From assembly GCA_015494165.1 (NCBI GenBank), contig WGBS01000229.1:1-5490 (forward strand): 5,490 bases of DNA, written 5' to 3'. Both the position numbers and the translations under genes were made by a program. This document shows, in pieces, positions 4,313-5,490 of this stretch; position 1 is the first letter of the stretch; every line of letters starts with the position of its first letter. Origin of the DNA: Gammaproteobacteria bacterium. Its GTDB lineage: Bacteria; Pseudomonadota; Gammaproteobacteria; S144-34. The notes beneath the pieces were generated by a model. That model did not search any database. It was not told the origin of the DNA and worked only from the letters and a program-made list of their open reading frames with translations.

Positions 4313-5490
4313 AGATGCGCGCGGTGCAGCGGCGGCAGATCTCGGGGTCGAGCCGCCGGACGATGTAGCCGATGGCGTCGGACTTGCTGCGGAAGCAGTT
4401 CTCCTCGCCGATGGTCTCGATGTAGCCGCCGCGGCGCAGCACCTCCATCACGCCCTCCTTGACGCGATAGAGGTAGAGCCCGCCGCCGCGCGCGCGCCGG
4501 CGCTCGGCCTCGTGCGCGAGGAATTCCGCGCCGGCGACGTCCGCGAAGTTGACGCCGTGCATGAGCAGCAGCAGGTGGCGCTGCTCCGGCTTCTCGCGCT
4601 CGTACTCGGCCAGGGTCTCCTGCACGTGCGGCACCGCCCCGAAGAACAGCGAGCCGTCGATGCGCACCATCTTGAGCTGCGGGCACTCGGGCAGGGAGGG
4701 GTCGGTGTTGAACTGGCGCTTGGGCAGGCGCGGGTCCGGCACGCGCGGCAGGATGCGCGGGCGCGAGGTGCGCATGAGATACAGCACCAGCGACAGGATG
4801 ACGCCCGCGAGGATCGCGAACTCCAGGTCGAGGAAGAGCGCCCCGAAGAAGGTCGTCGCCAGCACCGCCGTGTCGGAGTAGCTCGCCTTGAGGATGTGGC
4901 GGATGTGCTTGAGGTCGATCAGCCCCCAGGCGACCACGAAGAGGATCGCGGCCATCGCCGCGTTCGGCAGGTAGGCCACCAGCGGCGCCACCGCGACCAC
5001 GATGCCCATGAGCAGCACGCCGGCGAGCACCGCCGCCACCGGCGTGCGCGCGCCGGCGGCGAAGTTGAGGGCGCTGCGGTTGAAGGAGCCCGTGGCGACG
5101 TAGCCCGAGAAGAAGCTGCCGACGATGTTCGACAGGCCCTGGCCGATGAACTCCTGGTTGCCGTCGATCTGGTAGCCGGCGCGGGCGGCGATGGAGCGCG
5201 CGATGGAGACCGCCTCGGTGAGCGCGAAGAGCGTCATGGCGAGCGCCGCGGGCGCGAGCTCGCGCATCGTCTTCCAGTCGAACTCGGGGCTGGAGAGCGG
5301 CGGCAGGGTGGCGGGCAGGGCGCCCACCTTGGCGATCCCCGCGCGCCCTGCGCCGACCACGGCCTCGAGCGCGACGGCGAAGACGCTGCCGGCGATCATG
5401 GCGATGAGCATGTGCGGCAGCCGCGGCCAGCGTCGGCGCACGAGGATGCTGGTGGCGAGCGTCACCGCCCCGACGGCCGTGACGTAGACG
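4257..5490 (-). CDS. SulP family anion transporter with C-terminal STAS domain (N-terminus outside window)
   Basis: This is a secondary inner-membrane anion transporter or channel; family substrates include sulfate, bicarbonate and dicarboxylates, and the substrate here cannot be told. The visible 410 residues enter from the right edge and lack roughly the first four to six helices. Numbered from the first whole codon (5489), hydrophobic spans lie near 26-46, 82-102, 153-174, 178-193, 205-222 and 224-241. The conserved SulP core segment includes TEAVSIAR, GNQEFIGQGLSNIVGSFFSGY, the ATGSFNRSALN loop and GARTPVA (about 91-151). A STAS domain spans about 271-378. At the SpoIIAA-type phosphoserine position it reads DVAG (Asp317 to Gly320) with Ala319 in place of serine, so regulation by STAS phosphorylation at that site is unlikely. 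The extreme C-terminus has CRRCTARIFKEC, with cysteines 385, 388 and 396. The gene converges on, and overlaps by 56 bases, the HAD gene. A short Pro/Ser-rich end follows the cysteines. Confidence 0.93.
   Translation of the reverse strand, partial: VYVTAVGAVTLATSILVRRRWPRLPHMLIAMIAGSVFAVALEAVVGAGRAGIAKVGALPATLPPLSSPEFDWKTMRELAPAALAMTLFALTEAVSIARSIAARAGYQIDGNQEFIGQGLSNIVGSFFSGYVATGSFNRSALNFAAGARTPVAAVLAGVLLMGIVVAVAPLVAYLPNAAMAAILFVVAWGLIDLKHIRHILKASYSDTAVLATTFFGALFLDLEFAILAGVILSLVLYLMRTSRPRILPRVPDPRLPKRQFNTDPSLPECPQLKMVRIDGSLFFGAVPHVQETLAEYEREKPEQRHLLLLMHGVNFADVAGAEFLAHEAERRRARGGGLYLYRVKEGVMEVLRRGGYIETIGEENCFRSKSDAIGYIVRRLDPEICRRCTARIFKECESLPGPEAPASQSG

Overview
The window is very GC-rich, compact bacterial chromosome from what is most likely a gammaproteobacterium. 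The evidence for that is the adjacent lgt-thyA pair with start/stop overlap, an RlmI/RlmK-type 23S rRNA methyltransferase, and a ThyA and Lgt that can be lined up residue by residue with the E. coli proteins. The genus cannot be fixed from sequence reading alone. Codon choice is dominated by G/C in the third position. This produces long meaningless open frames opposite most genes, and they are left out here.

Layout. (1) Minus strand, 2923 down to 43: a three-gene, tightly coupled run rlmI -> lgt -> thyA. rlmI and lgt share one base (TGATG), and lgt and thyA share four (ATGA). Bases 1-42, downstream of thyA, hold no recognisable gene. (2) 2924-3020: a 97-base divergent intergenic region with a perfect TATAAT inside a TATATAAT block and several GC-rich palindromes. 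(3) Plus strand, 3021-4312: a two-gene unit, a CDP-alcohol phosphatidyltransferase followed by a HAD-IB phosphatase, coupled by a GTGA overlap. (4) Minus strand, 4257 to the right edge: the C-terminal part of a SulP anion transporter with its STAS domain. It converges on the HAD gene and overlaps its 3' end by 56 bases.

Function. The left operon combines housekeeping jobs: large-subunit rRNA modification, diacylglyceryl transfer from phosphatidylglycerol to prolipoproteins, and dTMP synthesis. The right unit looks like a phospholipid headgroup module: a membrane enzyme that joins CDP-diacylglycerol to an alcohol (possibly glycerol-3-phosphate), then a soluble-type phosphatase of the class containing PgpC. 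If that reading is right, the divergent units respectively make and consume phosphatidylglycerol, but this is inference. No mobile element, CRISPR array, tRNA or rRNA is visible, and no obviously new multi-gene system is present. The points worth checking are the lipid synthase/phosphatase pair, the coding overlap at 4257-4312, the cysteine-rich SulP tail, and the start of rlmI.
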